A stretch of 64,000 nucleotides of DNA from positions 1 to 64,000 of the forward strand of contig NZ_VOPY01000002.1 in the NCBI RefSeq assembly GCF_007995095.1. Direction: 5' to 3'. Position numbers and translations under genes: made by a program. This DNA is from Flavisphingopyxis soli (GTDB taxonomy: Bacteria; Pseudomonadota; Alphaproteobacteria; Sphingomonadales; Sphingomonadaceae). Numbering within the stretch: position 1 is the stretch's first letter; every line of letters starts with the position of its first letter. The notes under the pieces were generated by a model that had not been told where the DNA came from, did not search any database, and was given only the letters and a program-made list of their open reading frames with translations. Shown here piece by piece: positions 17,559 through 28,630 of the stretch.

Positions 17559-18011
17559 CTAGGGCGCAATCAGCCGCTGGCACAGCGCGGCCGCGTCGAA
17601 TCCGTCGCGCACGGCGAGGAACAACGTATCGTCACCGGCGATCGTACCCGCGATTTCGGGCATCTGGGCGTGGTCGAAGGCAGCGCCGACAATATGTGCC
17701 GATCCGGGCCGTGCGCGCAGGACGATCAGGTTTCCCGCCGCCTCGCCGCCGACGACCCATTCGGCGAGGATCGCGGTCAGCCGCCCGTCGGCCCAATCGC
17801 TGCCGCTGTCGTCGGGCAGGGCATATGCAAGTTGCCCGCCGCGCTTGACCTTGACCGCGCCGAGCGCATCGAGATCGCGCGACAAGGTCGCCTGGGTCGC
17901 CTTCAACCCGGCGTCGGCCAGGCGCCGCGCGAGATCGTCCTGGCTGGCGATTTCCTCGCTGCTGATCAGGCTCGCGATCGCCTGGCGTCGATGGGCGACG
18001 GGGCGGGTCAC
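17559..18011 (-). CDS. argR: Arginine repressor ArgR
   Basis: A 150-residue transcriptional regulator. The N-terminal winged helix shows the Ser-Arg recognition motif in KATQATLSRDLDALGAVKV. The C-terminal domain carries the arginine-binding and hexamerisation signature GTIAGDDTLFLAV near residue 122. With bound arginine, the hexamer binds paired ARG boxes. It is the last gene of argC-argJ-argB-argF-argR and overlaps argF by ATGA. A near-consensus ARG box precedes argC, so ArgR probably represses its own operon in response to arginine. Confidence 0.93.
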   Translation of the reverse strand: MTRPVAHRRQAIASLISSEEIASQDDLARRLADAGLKATQATLSRDLDALGAVKVKRGGQLAYALPDDSGSDWADGRLTAILAEWVVGGEAAGNLIVLRARPGSAHIVGAAFDHAQMPEIAGTIAGDDTLFLAVRDGFDAAALCQRLIAP

Positions 18012-18886
18012 GGGCGGATGCCGACCATCCAGGCGAGCGCGCCGCGCGCCGAATGCATCCGGTTTTCGGCCTGACGCCAGACCGCGCTGGTGGGGCCGTC
18101 GATCACTTCTGCGGCGACCTCTCCGTCGCGGATCGCGGGCAGGCAGTGGAGGAAATAGGCGCCGTCGGCATGCGCCATCAGGTCGGCGGTGACACCGTAA
18201 TCGGCAAAGGCTGCGGCCCGCGTCGCGGTCTCGGCGTCCTGTCCCATCGAGACCCAGACGTCGGTATAGACGAACTGTGCGCCATCGACCGCTTCATAAG
18301 GATCGCTGAGCTGCGTGACGCCGGGCAGCGCGGCGAGTTCGTCTGCGCCAAAGCCATAGCCGTCAGGGCTGGCGATCGTCATCGCGACGTCGAGCTTCGA
18401 ACAGGCCTCGGCCAGGCTGCGCGCGACATTGTTCGCATCGCCGACATAGGCGATCTTGACGCCCACCAGGCTGCCGTGGAGCTGGCGGACGGTGAGCAGG
18501 TCGGCGAATGCCTGCAACGGATGCGCGCGGTTCGACAGCATGTTGAGGATCGGCGTCGGCGTGGCCGCGGCCATCGCCTCGAGGATCGCATGATCGAACA
18601 CACGCGCGGCGATTACTGCATGGTAGCAAGCGAGCGTACGCGCGACGTCCTCGGGGGTTTCGCGGCTGCCGATGCCGATTTCGTCGTGGCGCAGGACGAT
18701 CGGGTGGCCGCCAAGCTGGACGACCGCCATTTCGGTCGAGTTGCGCGTCCGCGCACTGGGCTTTTCGAACACCAAAGCGACGCCCTTGTCGGCGAGCGGG
18801 CGGCCGAGCCCCGAGGATTCGGACAGGGCGAGGATGGCGAGCAAGTCCTCGCGCGAGAGGTCGGCGATGGTGAGCAAATTGGTCAT
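18008..18886 (-). CDS. argF: Ornithine carbamoyltransferase
   Basis: A 292-residue transcarbamylase that makes citrulline from ornithine and carbamoyl phosphate. The carbamoyl-phosphate loop is FEKPSARTRNSTEMAV (the S-x-R-T-R motif at about residue 50), the central region has LLTVRQLHGSLVGVKIAYVG, and the ornithine loop HCLPA near residue 245 is intact. It is somewhat shorter than the E. coli enzyme but complete at both ends. The gene overlaps argB upstream and argR downstream by 4 bases. Since argJ is present and can recycle the acetyl group, ornithine rather than acetylornithine is the expected substrate. Confidence 0.94.
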   Translation of the reverse strand: MTNLLTIADLSREDLLAILALSESSGLGRPLADKGVALVFEKPSARTRNSTEMAVVQLGGHPIVLRHDEIGIGSRETPEDVARTLACYHAVIAARVFDHAILEAMAAATPTPILNMLSNRAHPLQAFADLLTVRQLHGSLVGVKIAYVGDANNVARSLAEACSKLDVAMTIASPDGYGFGADELAALPGVTQLSDPYEAVDGAQFVYTDVWVSMGQDAETATRAAAFADYGVTADLMAHADGAYFLHCLPAIRDGEVAAEVIDGPTSAVWRQAENRMHSARGALAWMVGIRP

Positions 18887-19788
18887 ACTGCGGCGTCCTT
18901 GGTTACCATCGTGCCGATCCCGCGGTCGGTCAGCAGTTCGATCAGCAATGCGTGGGCAAGCCGTCCGTCGATAATGTGCGCGGTCGGCACGCCGCCATCG
19001 ACCGCATCGGCGCTGGCGCGGAGCTTGGGGATCATGCCCTGGCCGACGCTCGGGTGGCTGAGGCGTTCGCGCAGTTCGGCCGAGGAAAGCCGCGCGATCA
19101 GGCTGGCGGGGTCGCCGGGATCGGCGAGCAGGCCAGGTGCGGCGGTAAGATAGACGATCTTCTCGGCGTGCATCGCCACCGCGATCGCGCGCGCCGCCTC
19201 GTCGGCGTTGATATTATATGGCTGGCCCGACCGGTCGGCGCCGACGGTCGAGACGACGGGGGTCAGGCCTTCGTCGAGCAGGCGGTGCAGGACCGAAGCG
19301 CGGACCTCGACGACATCGCCGACGAAGCCAAGTGCGGGGTCGCGCGGGCTGGCGACGAGCAGGCCGCCATCCTCGCCCGCGACGCCGACCGCGACGGGGT
19401 CGTCGAGCGCCTCGCGATTGATCGTCGCGACGAGCTCGCGATTGACCTGCCCGACCAGTACCATGCGGACGATGGCGAGCGTCTCGGCATCGGTAACGCG
19501 CAGCCCGTCACGAAATTCAGGGGTCTTGCCCATCGCGGCCATCGTCCGGTCGACCTGCGGCCCACCGCCATGGATCACGACGCAGCGCACGCCGACGCTG
19601 CGCAGCAAGAGGACGTCCTGGGCGAGCGCCTTGTCGACCGATTTTTCGATCGCGTTGCCGCCGAGTTTGACGATGACGGTCTTGCCCGCGAACTTGCGGA
19701 TATAGGGCAGCGCCTCGACGAGGACGCGCGCGGTTTCGCTCGGCGACAGGCCCGAGATGGTCTGCGGAAGGGGGACGGGGTCGGTCAT
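18883..19788 (-). CDS. argB: Acetylglutamate kinase
   Basis: A 301-residue amino-acid kinase that phosphorylates N-acetylglutamate, the second step to ornithine. The phosphate-binding strand [13 protein letters not shown] near residue 36, the glycine-rich substrate loop [17 protein letters not shown] near residue 72, the acetylglutamate contact region [20 protein letters not shown], and [19 protein letters not shown] near the C-terminus are all present. The length and N-terminal extension resemble arginine-inhibited forms of the enzyme, but feedback control cannot be proven here. It lies inside the arg operon with 4-base overlaps on both sides. Confidence 0.95.
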   Translation of the reverse strand: MTDPVPLPQTISGLSPSETARVLVEALPYIRKFAGKTVIVKLGGNAIEKSVDKALAQDVLLLRSVGVRCVVIHGGGPQVDRTMAAMGKTPEFRDGLRVTDAETLAIVRMVLVGQVNRELVATINREALDDPVAVGVAGEDGGLLVASPRDPALGFVGDVVEVRASVLHRLLDEGLTPVVSTVGADRSGQPYNINADEAARAIAVAMHAEKIVYLTAAPGLLADPGDPASLIARLSSAELRERLSHPSVGQGMIPKLRASADAVDGGVPTAHIIDGRLAHALLIELLTDRGIGTMVTKDAAV

Positions 19789-20945
19789 GATGTGACGCTG
19801 TTTTCCTTGATATAGCCGGGACCCAGATCGATGCCGATTGCGCTGGCCGAGCCGCTGCCCGATCCGATCGTGACGCCGATGGCGATCTCGCCGCCCGCCA
19901 TGTGCGCGGCAACCGCGGCGCTGTCATGGCCGATACCGATCCCGCCGCGAGAGACGGTGATGCCGCCATAGGCAACGCTCGATGCTTCGGGATCGAAAGC
20001 GACGCCGCATGATCCGGCGGCGGCGAGCAGGCGGCCCCAATAGGGATCGCTACCGAACCAGCTGCATTTGACGAGATTGTTCTCGGCGATCGCCTTCGCC
20101 GCGGCGCGTGCTTCGGCGTCGGAGGCAGCGCCGTCGATCGTCAGCCGGACGACCTTGGTTACACCCTCGGCATCGCGCGCCATCTGCAGCGTCAGGTCTT
20201 CGCACAGGCGATAAAGCGCATCGGCAAAGGCCGCATGGTCGACCGGCCCGGCACGACCGTTGGCAAGCAGGAAAACAGTGTCGTTGGTCGACGTCGCGCC
20301 ATCGACATTGAGCGTGTTGAAGGTGCGCCCAACCGCCTCGCGCAGCATCGCCTGCATCGCTGCAACCGGTACATCGGCGTCGGTGGTAAGGAAAGCGAGC
20401 ATCGTTGCCATGTTGGGCGCGATCATGCCGCACCCCTTGGCCATGCCGCCCAGCGTGAAGCCGTCGCCGATAATCACCGCTTCCTTGGGATGATGGTCGG
20501 TGGTGAGGATGCCGCGCGCCGCCTGCTCGCCGCCTTCGACGCTGAGCGCATCGGCGAGCTGCGGGATGCCCCGCAGGATCTTGCTCATCGGCAGGCGGTC
20601 GCCGATGATCCCGGTCGAACAGACGAGGACGTCGCTGCTCGCGATGCCGAGAGCTTCGGCGGTCGCGGCGGTCATCGCGCGCGCATCGTCCATGCCGCGT
20701 TCGCCCGTCCCGGCATTGGCGTTGCCCGAATTGACGATGATCGCTGCCGCCTGGCCGCCATTGGCTTCGAGCGTGCCGCGCGATAGCACGACCGGCGGGG
20801 CGACAAACTTGTTCTGCGTGAAGACGCCGACCGCAGCGACGGGCTGGCCGTCGTCGGTCGCGACCATCGCCATGTCGGGCTTGCCCTTCTTGATCCCGGC
20901 GTTGCAGCCGGCGGCAACGAACCCTGGCGCAGCGGTGACGCTCAT
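19785..20945 (-). CDS. argJ: Glutamate N-acetyltransferase (ArgJ)
   Basis: A 386-residue ArgJ that transfers the acetyl group from acetylornithine to glutamate and, in bifunctional members, also uses acetyl-CoA. The self-cleavage region [20 protein letters not shown] holds the Ala-Thr bond split to give alpha and beta chains, with Thr as the nucleophile of the beta chain. Family segments [19 protein letters not shown] and [14 protein letters not shown] are seen near the start. The ATG at 20945 is chosen because it overlaps the argC stop (ATGA) and earlier codons are only argC shadow. Without argA in view, the bifunctional form is likely but not proven. Confidence 0.94.
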   Translation of the reverse strand: MSVTAAPGFVAAGCNAGIKKGKPDMAMVATDDGQPVAAVGVFTQNKFVAPPVVLSRGTLEANGGQAAAIIVNSGNANAGTGERGMDDARAMTAATAEALGIASSDVLVCSTGIIGDRLPMSKILRGIPQLADALSVEGGEQAARGILTTDHHPKEAVIIGDGFTLGGMAKGCGMIAPNMATMLAFLTTDADVPVAAMQAMLREAVGRTFNTLNVDGATSTNDTVFLLANGRAGPVDHAAFADALYRLCEDLTLQMARDAEGVTKVVRLTIDGAASDAEARAAAKAIAENNLVKCSWFGSDPYWGRLLAAAGSCGVAFDPEASSVAYGGITVSRGGIGIGHDSAAVAAHMAGGEIAIGVTIGSGSGSASAIGIDLGPGYIKENSVTS

Positions 20946-21949
20946 GGCCAGACGCCGATCGTCGACAGGCCGGCGTTTTCGTCGAGGCCGAACATGATAT
21001 TGGCACACTGGATCATCTGACCGGCGGCTCCCTTTCCCAGATTGTCGATGGCGGCGATGGCGAGGATGCGCCCGGTGCGCTCGCAGCGGCGCGCGGTGAC
21101 GTGCGCGGCATTCGATCCCATCACCCATTTGGTCGATGGCGGCGTATCCGAAACATGGACGAACGGCTCGTCGGCATAGGCGTCGGCCAGAATGGCAAGC
21201 GGATCGCCGTCACCGCAAGCAGTCGCATAGCAGGTCGCCAGGATGCCGCGATTCATTGGTGCAAGATGCGGCGTGAACAGCACCGGGCCGCCGAGCACCA
21301 TGTCCATCTCGGCGGTATGGCGATGCGTCAGCAGGCCGTAGGCTGCGAAATTCTCGTCGACGGTATCGAAATGCGTCTCGGGCTTGGGCGCCTTGCCCGC
21401 GCCGGTGACGCCCGAGGCGGCATCGACGACGATGCTGGCAGGATCGATCAGGCCTGCGCGCACCAGCGGCGCGAGCGCGAGGATCGCGGCGGTCGGAAAA
21501 CAGCCCGCCGCGGCGACTGCCTGTGCGCCGGCGATGGCGCTGCGGTTGAGTTCGGGAATGCCATAGACAAAGGTGTCGAGCAGGTCGGGTGCGGCATGCG
21601 CCTCGCCATACCATTGCGCATAATCGCGCGGCGTATCGAGCCGGAAGTCGGCGCCGAGATCGACGAACCTGATCCCGCTGGCGAGAATTTCGGGCGCAAG
21701 CCGTTGCGACGCGCCGTGCGGCAATGCGGCAAGGACGAGGTCGCTGTCGGCGAGCATCGCGCTATCCCAGCGGACGACGTCCCGGTTGGGGTAAGCAAGC
21801 GCGAGGTGCGGGAAAACCGCCGATAACGGCTTGCCGCTCTCGCTGTCGCCGCAAAGGTGGGCGACCTCGATATTGCCGTGCGCGGCGATCAGGCGGAGTA
21901 ATTCCGCGCCGACATAACCGGTGGCACCAAGGATGGTTGTGCGAATCAT
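20942..21949 (-). CDS. argC: N-acetyl-gamma-glutamyl-phosphate reductase
   Basis: A 335-residue NADPH-dependent reductase. The Rossmann start [20 protein letters not shown] binds the cofactor, the catalytic Cys lies in [14 protein letters not shown] near residue 150, and the substrate His is expected in [12 protein letters not shown] near residue 208. It forms N-acetylglutamate semialdehyde. It is the first gene of the arg operon; an ARG box sits 18 bases upstream of its ATG. No argD aminotransferase follows in the operon, so that step must be encoded elsewhere. Confidence 0.95.
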   Translation of the reverse strand: MIRTTILGATGYVGAELLRLIAAHGNIEVAHLCGDSESGKPLSAVFPHLALAYPNRDVVRWDSAMLADSDLVLAALPHGASQRLAPEILASGIRFVDLGADFRLDTPRDYAQWYGEAHAAPDLLDTFVYGIPELNRSAIAGAQAVAAAGCFPTAAILALAPLVRAGLIDPASIVVDAASGVTGAGKAPKPETHFDTVDENFAAYGLLTHRHTAEMDMVLGGPVLFTPHLAPMNRGILATCYATACGDGDPLAILADAYADEPFVHVSDTPPSTKWVMGSNAAHVTARRCERTGRILAIAAIDNLGKGAAGQMIQCANIMFGLDENAGLSTIGVWP

Positions 21950-21967
21950 CGGCGGCCTATGCAGGAA

Positions 21968-21985
21968 AATGAATAATTATGCAAT
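21968..21985 (-). promoter_or_regulatory. ARG box (ArgR operator) before argC
   Basis: The 18-base site AATGAATAATTATGCAAT matches the E. coli ARG-box consensus wNTGAATwwwwATTCANw with one mismatch. Read toward argC it contains CATAAT, a good -10 hexamer, so bound ArgR would block RNA polymerase. The next 20 bases (about 21988-22005) hold a degenerate second box that retains TGCAT but little of the other arm. The region is strikingly AT-rich against its GC-rich surroundings. It fills most of the 46-base gap between argC and the TonB receptor. Confidence 0.75.
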
Positions 21986-21995
21986 AAGCTGCATA

Positions 21996-24020
21996 TTATC
22001 GAATATCGATCGTCAATCCGAGCCAGACGATGCGCGGCGCGCCGATCTCGCTGTCGTTGCCGACGCGGCGCGTCACGACTTCGGCGTCGAACAGGTTCTC
22101 GACGCGGGCGATGAGCATTGCGCGGCGGCTCAGCGGGACGCTTGCAAAACCGTCGAGGGTGAAGGCTGCGGGGAGGGGGTTGGCGCCGAGGTCGTCCTCG
22201 AACTGGCGTCCGACATAGCGTCCGGTCAGCGATGCGCGCGCCGCATCATGGTTCCAGCCGATCGTCGAGCTCGCGGCGTGGCGCGGGCTTTGCGCGGGCG
22301 GGCGTCCGTCGATTGCTGCTGCTGCGCCAGTCGCGGACACCTTCGCACCGCTGAAGGCGTAGGATGCGCTGAGATCGAACGCGCCGAGCGCGGCGTGCGC
22401 GTCGAATTCGACGCCATAAGCGACGATCGCGTCGATATTCTGTCGTTCGCGCAGGTTGGGTCCGATCGTGACGTTGGCGATTGCGTCCTCGAGCCGGTTG
22501 GCAAAGCCCGTGATCGATACACCGACATCCTCGCGCGGCGCCCAGTCGAACCCCGCCTCGATCCCGCGCAGCCGTTCGGGCGACAGTGCCGGATTGGCAC
22601 GCGTGACCACGGGAAAGACGGTGAAGGGGCGGTAAAGCTCGTTCAATGTCGGCAAGCGAAAGCCGGTATAGGCGGCGCTGCGGAGCGCCAGTGCAGGTGC
22701 GACCTGATAGCGCAATCCGGCGCGCACGCTCGGCTCCCAGCCCGCGCGGTCGGGGTAGGCCTGGTCGATCGTCGGGACGCCTGCGGCATTGGCCTCGGCG
22801 AAGAAGCCGCGCGTGATCGTATAGCGGTCGATCCGCGCGCCGCCGGTCAGCGTCAGTTCGCCGAGCGTCCAGTCGCCTTCGCCGAACAGCCCCGCGGTCA
22901 GGTTGCGACCGCCCGCCTGACGCCGCGCGGTGAGACTCCCTGAAAATGCGCTGATCGCGTTTTCGCGCAGCTCGCCATCGGCCTGGCGCGCGTCGAGGCC
23001 GAAGCGCAGCGTTACCGCCTCGCCGGTAGGCGGGCGCAGTTCGATCTTGCCGCCGAGACCGGTCGAGGGCGTCGCGCGCTGGTCGAGCACGGGGACGAAG
23101 CGCGTCGAGCTGACGACGACATTGGCGAAATTGCGCGCCTGCGCATAGACGAGCGCCTCGAATTGCCAGCGCCCGCGCGCGACGAAACGCAGGCTCGTGT
23201 CGAGCCCTTCGCTACGGCTGTCGGCGCCCGCGTAGCGCAGCGTGCGGTCATCGCGAAAGACGAGCGCGCGCGCCTGCAGCTCGGATCCCCCACCGGTTGG
23301 AATCACCGCCTGCGCCGACAGCGAGCCATTGGCGTAGCGTGCGCGCACGTCGTTGGGGCCGCGCGTGGCCTCGGGCACGGTGTAGAAGCCATCGCCGCGA
23401 TCGTAGCGTCCGCCGAGGACGACATGCCCAGCGCCGAGCGGCCCTGCGGTCGCGAGCGAGACTTCGCTGGCATTACCACTGCCATACAGCGCGCGTCCCG
23501 ACAGTGCGGGCAGGCTGGCGGGCGAGGCGCTGGTCAGCTCGATCGTCCCGGTCAGCGCGCCCGCGCCGAACGCGCCGGTGCCGCCGCCGCGCGTGATCCG
23601 GGCGCTGGCCAGCCGCTCGGGGGCGACGGCATTGAACGGGACATAGCCGAAGAACGGATCGGCGACCGGCACACCGTCGAGCAGGACCAGCGCGCGGCTG
23701 CTGGCATTGCCGCCGAGCCCGCGCAGCGTTACGCCCTGCGCGCTGGGATTGGCCGAGCGGCTGTCCGAGCGGCGGAATTGCTGGAAGCCCGCGACATCGC
23801 GCAGCGCGTTTTCGATCCGGCCCGAGGCGTCGGCGAGCAACCGGTCGCGATCGATCTCGGCGGTCGAATAGGCCGCGCTGCCCGGCGGCGGGGGCAGCGC
23901 CGTGCCGATGACGACGATCGTATCGCCGTCGTCGGCATCGTCGCTCGCGTCCTGCGCGAAGGCGGGGGTCGCGGCGAAGATGGTCGATGCAAGGAGGATA
24001 GTGCGGATCGCGACGGTCAT
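21996..24020 (-). CDS. TonB-dependent outer-membrane receptor
   Basis: A 674-residue receptor. It has a signal peptide ending near PAFAQ-DA, a TonB box-like DTIVVIGT near residue 32, a plug domain ([16 protein letters not shown], then [19 protein letters not shown] and [18 protein letters not shown]) and a barrel that includes the LYRPFTV hot spot seen in BtuB-like receptors. There is no STN domain, so it is a simple importer. The pattern is closest to vitamin B12 or iron-complex receptors; the ligand is not defined. The ATG at 24020 is used because upstream codons lack a signal peptide. It diverges from acs across 79 bases. Confidence 0.88.
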   Translation of the reverse strand: MTVAIRTILLASTIFAATPAFAQDASDDADDGDTIVVIGTALPPPPGSAAYSTAEIDRDRLLADASGRIENALRDVAGFQQFRRSDSRSANPSAQGVTLRGLGGNASSRALVLLDGVPVADPFFGYVPFNAVAPERLASARITRGGGTGAFGAGALTGTIELTSASPASLPALSGRALYGSGNASEVSLATAGPLGAGHVVLGGRYDRGDGFYTVPEATRGPNDVRARYANGSLSAQAVIPTGGGSELQARALVFRDDRTLRYAGADSRSEGLDTSLRFVARGRWQFEALVYAQARNFANVVVSSTRFVPVLDQRATPSTGLGGKIELRPPTGEAVTLRFGLDARQADGELRENAISAFSGSLTARRQAGGRNLTAGLFGEGDWTLGELTLTGGARIDRYTITRGFFAEANAAGVPTIDQAYPDRAGWEPSVRAGLRYQVAPALALRSAAYTGFRLPTLNELYRPFTVFPVVTRANPALSPERLRGIEAGFDWAPREDVGVSITGFANRLEDAIANVTIGPNLRERQNIDAIVAYGVEFDAHAALGAFDLSASYAFSGAKVSATGAAAAIDGRPPAQSPRHAASSTIGWNHDAARASLTGRYVGRQFEDDLGANPLPAAFTLDGFASVPLSRRAMLIARVENLFDAEVVTRRVGNDSEIGAPRIVWLGLTIDIR

Positions 24021-24099
24021 GCGCGCTTCTGTGCCAAGCCGGGGGCTAGGACGAAAGGCCGCAATGCTGCTAGACCAAAAGAAAATCACAGGAGACGCG

Positions 24100-26043
<1,944 letters not shown>

Positions 26044-26080
26044 ACCTTCGCGGCTGCCCCCGAGCTTGACTGCTGCTGGA

Positions 26081-26980
26081 TCAGACGGGTGCGTTGAACG
26101 TGTCGCACTGCGCCGGGTTGCCGGTCTCGATGCCGCGTTTCAGCCAGGTCATGCGTTGCTGCGAACTGCCGTGGGTGAACATGCTCTCGACCGGGTTCTG
26201 CCCCGCCGATTTCATCAGCGTGTCATCGCCGATCTGATGCGCGGCCCGCAGGCCTTCCTCGACGTCACCGGGCTCGACCGCGGCGCGCCCATGTGCGTCC
26301 TTGGCTCGGGCGACCCACACGCCGGCATAGCAATCGGCCTGCAGCTCGACACGGACCTGGATGGCATTGCCCTCGGCTTGCGACGCGCGCGCCTGCATTC
26401 CGCGGGCCTGGTCGAGCACGCCGGTCAAGTCCTGGATATGGTGGCCAACCTCATGCGCGATAACATACGCCTGGGCGGTGTCGCCGCCCGCACCCATGCG
26501 TGACGCCATTTCGTTGTAGAAGGCGGTGTCGAGATAGATGTTCTTGTCGGTTGGGCAGTAGAACGGCCCCATCGCCGACTGTGCCGCGCCACAGCCCGAC
26601 TGCGCCGAGCGATCATAGAACGACAGCACCGTAGGCTGATAGCGTTCGCCCTGTTGCTGGAAGATCGAACCCCAGACCTGTTCGGTCGATGCCAGCACCT
26701 TGCAGGAAAATGCTTCTGCGGCGGTGTCGCAGGCGACGTTGTCGCCGCTGCTCGTCTGGCTCGCGGGAGTTCCGCCGGTGAGGCCAAGGCCGCCGCCCGA
26801 GAACATGAAATACCCGACGATCGCGATGATGATGATCGTGCCGAACCCCATTTTGCGCCCGAGCAACATCGGCAGCAACCCGATCAATCCGCCGAGGCCA
26901 CCCCCGCCGCCGAAACCGCCGCCGCGTCCGGTGCCGAGATCGCGAACATTCTTGCTGGGGTCGAGATCGTCGAGGCGCAT
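26081..26980 (-). CDS. YpfJ-type neutral zinc metallopeptidase
   Basis: A 299-residue membrane-anchored peptidase of the YpfJ family. A Gly-rich N-terminal tract (residues about 18-35) leads into a single transmembrane helix (GTIIIIAIVGYFMF). The periplasmic domain carries the zinc motif HEVGHHIQDL with a downstream acidic helix (EGNAIQVRVELQADCYAGVW). Conserved cysteines flank the domain. The substrate is not known for the family. The ATG at 26980 (MRLDDLDPS) has GGAG upstream. It diverges from the 3-hydroxybutyrate dehydrogenase gene across 159 bases. Confidence 0.88.
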   Translation of the reverse strand: MRLDDLDPSKNVRDLGTGRGGGFGGGGGLGGLIGLLPMLLGRKMGFGTIIIIAIVGYFMFSGGGLGLTGGTPASQTSSGDNVACDTAAEAFSCKVLASTEQVWGSIFQQQGERYQPTVLSFYDRSAQSGCGAAQSAMGPFYCPTDKNIYLDTAFYNEMASRMGAGGDTAQAYVIAHEVGHHIQDLTGVLDQARGMQARASQAEGNAIQVRVELQADCYAGVWVARAKDAHGRAAVEPGDVEEGLRAAHQIGDDTLMKSAGQNPVESMFTHGSSQQRMTWLKRGIETGNPAQCDTFNAPV

Positions 26981-27042
26981 ATTGGGTCTCCTGGTTCGGC
27001 CGGTCGCATCATCGATGCGTCCCTGCGGGTCGTTCCGCGATT

Positions 27043-27070
27043 GAAACATTGTCTGTCAGTCGAAACATTG
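27043..27070. repeat. Two direct repeats GAAACATTG in the ypfJ-bdhA intergenic region
   Basis: GAAACATTG occurs at 27043-27051 and again at 27062-27070. The 19-base register is close to two helical turns, as expected for tandem binding sites of one protein. They lie 70 bases upstream of the dehydrogenase ATG. The binding protein is unknown. Confidence 0.3.
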
Positions 27071-27139
27071 GACGGGGCTGATGGTTCCTGCCACCAAGAC
27101 GATGACGCAATATCGGGCACCACATCTTCGGGAGGAACA

Positions 27140-27931
27140 ATGTCGGCCAATCTTAAAGGCAAGACCGCGCTGGTCACGGGATCGACGAGCGGCATCGGTC
27201 TGGGCATTGCCCAGGCGTTGGCGCAAGCGGGGGCGAATATCGTCATCAACGGCTTCGGCGACGCCGGCGACATCGAGCGCGAACGCGCGGGGCTCGCCGC
27301 CGCCAGCGGTGCGGGCGCCTGGTACTCCGACGCCGACATGACCGACGCCGATGCGATCGCCGCGATGATCGATTTTGCCAATGACAGGGCGGGCGGTATC
27401 GACATCCTCGTCAATAATGCCGGGACGCAATATGTCGCGCCGGTCGACGCGTTTCCGGTCGACAAATGGAACCTCATCATCGCGCTCAACCTGACCGCGG
27501 CGTTCCACACGACGCGGCTCGTGCTGCCGCACATGAAAAAGGCGGGTTGGGGGCGAATCATCAACACCGCATCGGCGCACTCGCTCGTCGCCAGCCCCAA
27601 CAAGTCGGCCTATGTCGCAGCCAAGCACGGCATTGCGGGCCTCACCAAGACCGTCGCGCTCGAAGTCGCGCAGGCCGGGATTACCGTCAATGCGATCAGC
27701 CCCGGCTATGTCTGGACGCCGCTCGTCGAGAACCAGATTCCCGACACGATGAAGGCACGCGGCCTGACCCGTGAGCAGGTCATGAACGACGTCCTGCTCG
27801 CTGCGCAGCCGACCAAGCAGTTCGTCACCGTCGACCAGGTTGCGGCGATGGCGCTGTTCCTGTGCAGTGATGCGGCGTCCGCGATCACGGGGGCGAACCA
27901 GGTGATCGACGGAGGCTGGACCGCGCAATGA
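27140..27931 (+). CDS. bdhA: 3-hydroxybutyrate dehydrogenase
   Basis: A 263-residue short-chain dehydrogenase that interconverts D-3-hydroxybutyrate and acetoacetate with NAD. It shows the cofactor motif TGSTSGIG, the NNAG motif, catalytic Ser in ASAHSLVASPNKSAYVAAKHG with the YxxxK pair, and the SPGYVWTPLVENQI loop diagnostic of this subfamily. The C-terminus GANQVIDGGWTAQ is typical. A strong GGAGG element lies just before the ATG. Its stop overlaps the DUF4893 start (ATGA). The function fits use of polyhydroxybutyrate or ketone bodies, in keeping with acs nearby. Confidence 0.93.
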   Translation: MSANLKGKTALVTGSTSGIGLGIAQALAQAGANIVINGFGDAGDIERERAGLAAASGAGAWYSDADMTDADAIAAMIDFANDRAGGIDILVNNAGTQYVAPVDAFPVDKWNLIIALNLTAAFHTTRLVLPHMKKAGWGRIINTASAHSLVASPNKSAYVAAKHGIAGLTKTVALEVAQAGITVNAISPGYVWTPLVENQIPDTMKARGLTREQVMNDVLLAAQPTKQFVTVDQVAAMALFLCSDAASAITGANQVIDGGWTAQ

Positions 27932-28569
27932 CGGGTCGCCGGGCAATTGCGATCGTCGCGCTGGCTCTGGCGGCTGGCGGCTGTCAGACGATCGCTCCTT
28001 CGGCACCCGCCGAGGTTGCCGACCAGCGCCCGACCGACTGGCGCAGCGTCGCCAGCACCGCCGACCGAAAGCGGATTGCGGGCTGGCGCACAGCCTGGGT
28101 TGCCGCATTGCGCGCCGCGCGCGCCGCCGGGCATGGCGATGAGCTGGCCGCGCGGCCAGCGTTGTTCGACCCGGACGCGGCGCTGCCCAATCCCTACATT
28201 CCTCCCGGCGACTATCGCTGTCGCACGACCAAGCTTGGCGCGAAGTCGGCGGGCCTGCTCGATTATGTCGCTTATGGCTGGTTCACCTGCCGGATCGCCG
28301 CCGAGCAGGACATTTTCAGCTTTGCCAAGCTGACCGGTTCGCAGCGGCCGGTCGGCCTGCTGTTCGACGACAGCGACCGGCGGCAGGTGTTCCTGGGGAC
28401 GCTCCAGCTTGGCGACGAGAGCGGCATCATCGATTACGGGATCGATGGCGATCGCGACATGGCGGGACTGGTCGAGCGCATCGGTGCCAACCGCTGGCGC
28501 CTCGTGCTGCCCTATCCGGCGTTCGAATCGCTGCTCGACGTGATCGAGATATCGCCGCCCGTCGACTAG
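27928..28569 (+). CDS. DUF4893 domain lipoprotein
   Basis: A 213-residue exported protein with a lipoprotein signal (hydrophobic residues 6-16, lipobox AAGGC with Cys about 18). The rest matches the DUF4893 family known from Sphingomonadales: WRSVASTADRKRIAGWR, then a cysteine-containing region (DYRCRTTKLGAKS and YGWFTCRI) and the C-terminal NRWRLVLPYPAFESLLDV. No enzyme activity is known. Translation is probably coupled to the dehydrogenase upstream through ATGA. Confidence 0.8.
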   Translation: MTGRRAIAIVALALAAGGCQTIAPSAPAEVADQRPTDWRSVASTADRKRIAGWRTAWVAALRAARAAGHGDELAARPALFDPDAALPNPYIPPGDYRCRTTKLGAKSAGLLDYVAYGWFTCRIAAEQDIFSFAKLTGSQRPVGLLFDDSDRRQVFLGTLQLGDESGIIDYGIDGDRDMAGLVERIGANRWRLVLPYPAFESLLDVIEISPPVD

Positions 28570-28630
28570 GGTTTGCGCTTCGGCACGCGGGGGCTAGACT
28601 GTCGCCGATATCATTCCCGGGGGACCAGCC

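Noticed and set aside
20946-21128. N-terminal extension of the argJ frame
   Set aside because: It lies inside argC and has Arg/His-rich shadow composition. The ATG at 20945, coupled to the argC stop, gives the normal ArgJ start.
27011-27036. A GGAAC-N17-CGAT sequence on the minus strand upstream of the zinc peptidase gene, like an EcfG promoter
   Set aside because: The -10 lacks the conserved GTT, so it is one strong mismatch from consensus; likely chance.
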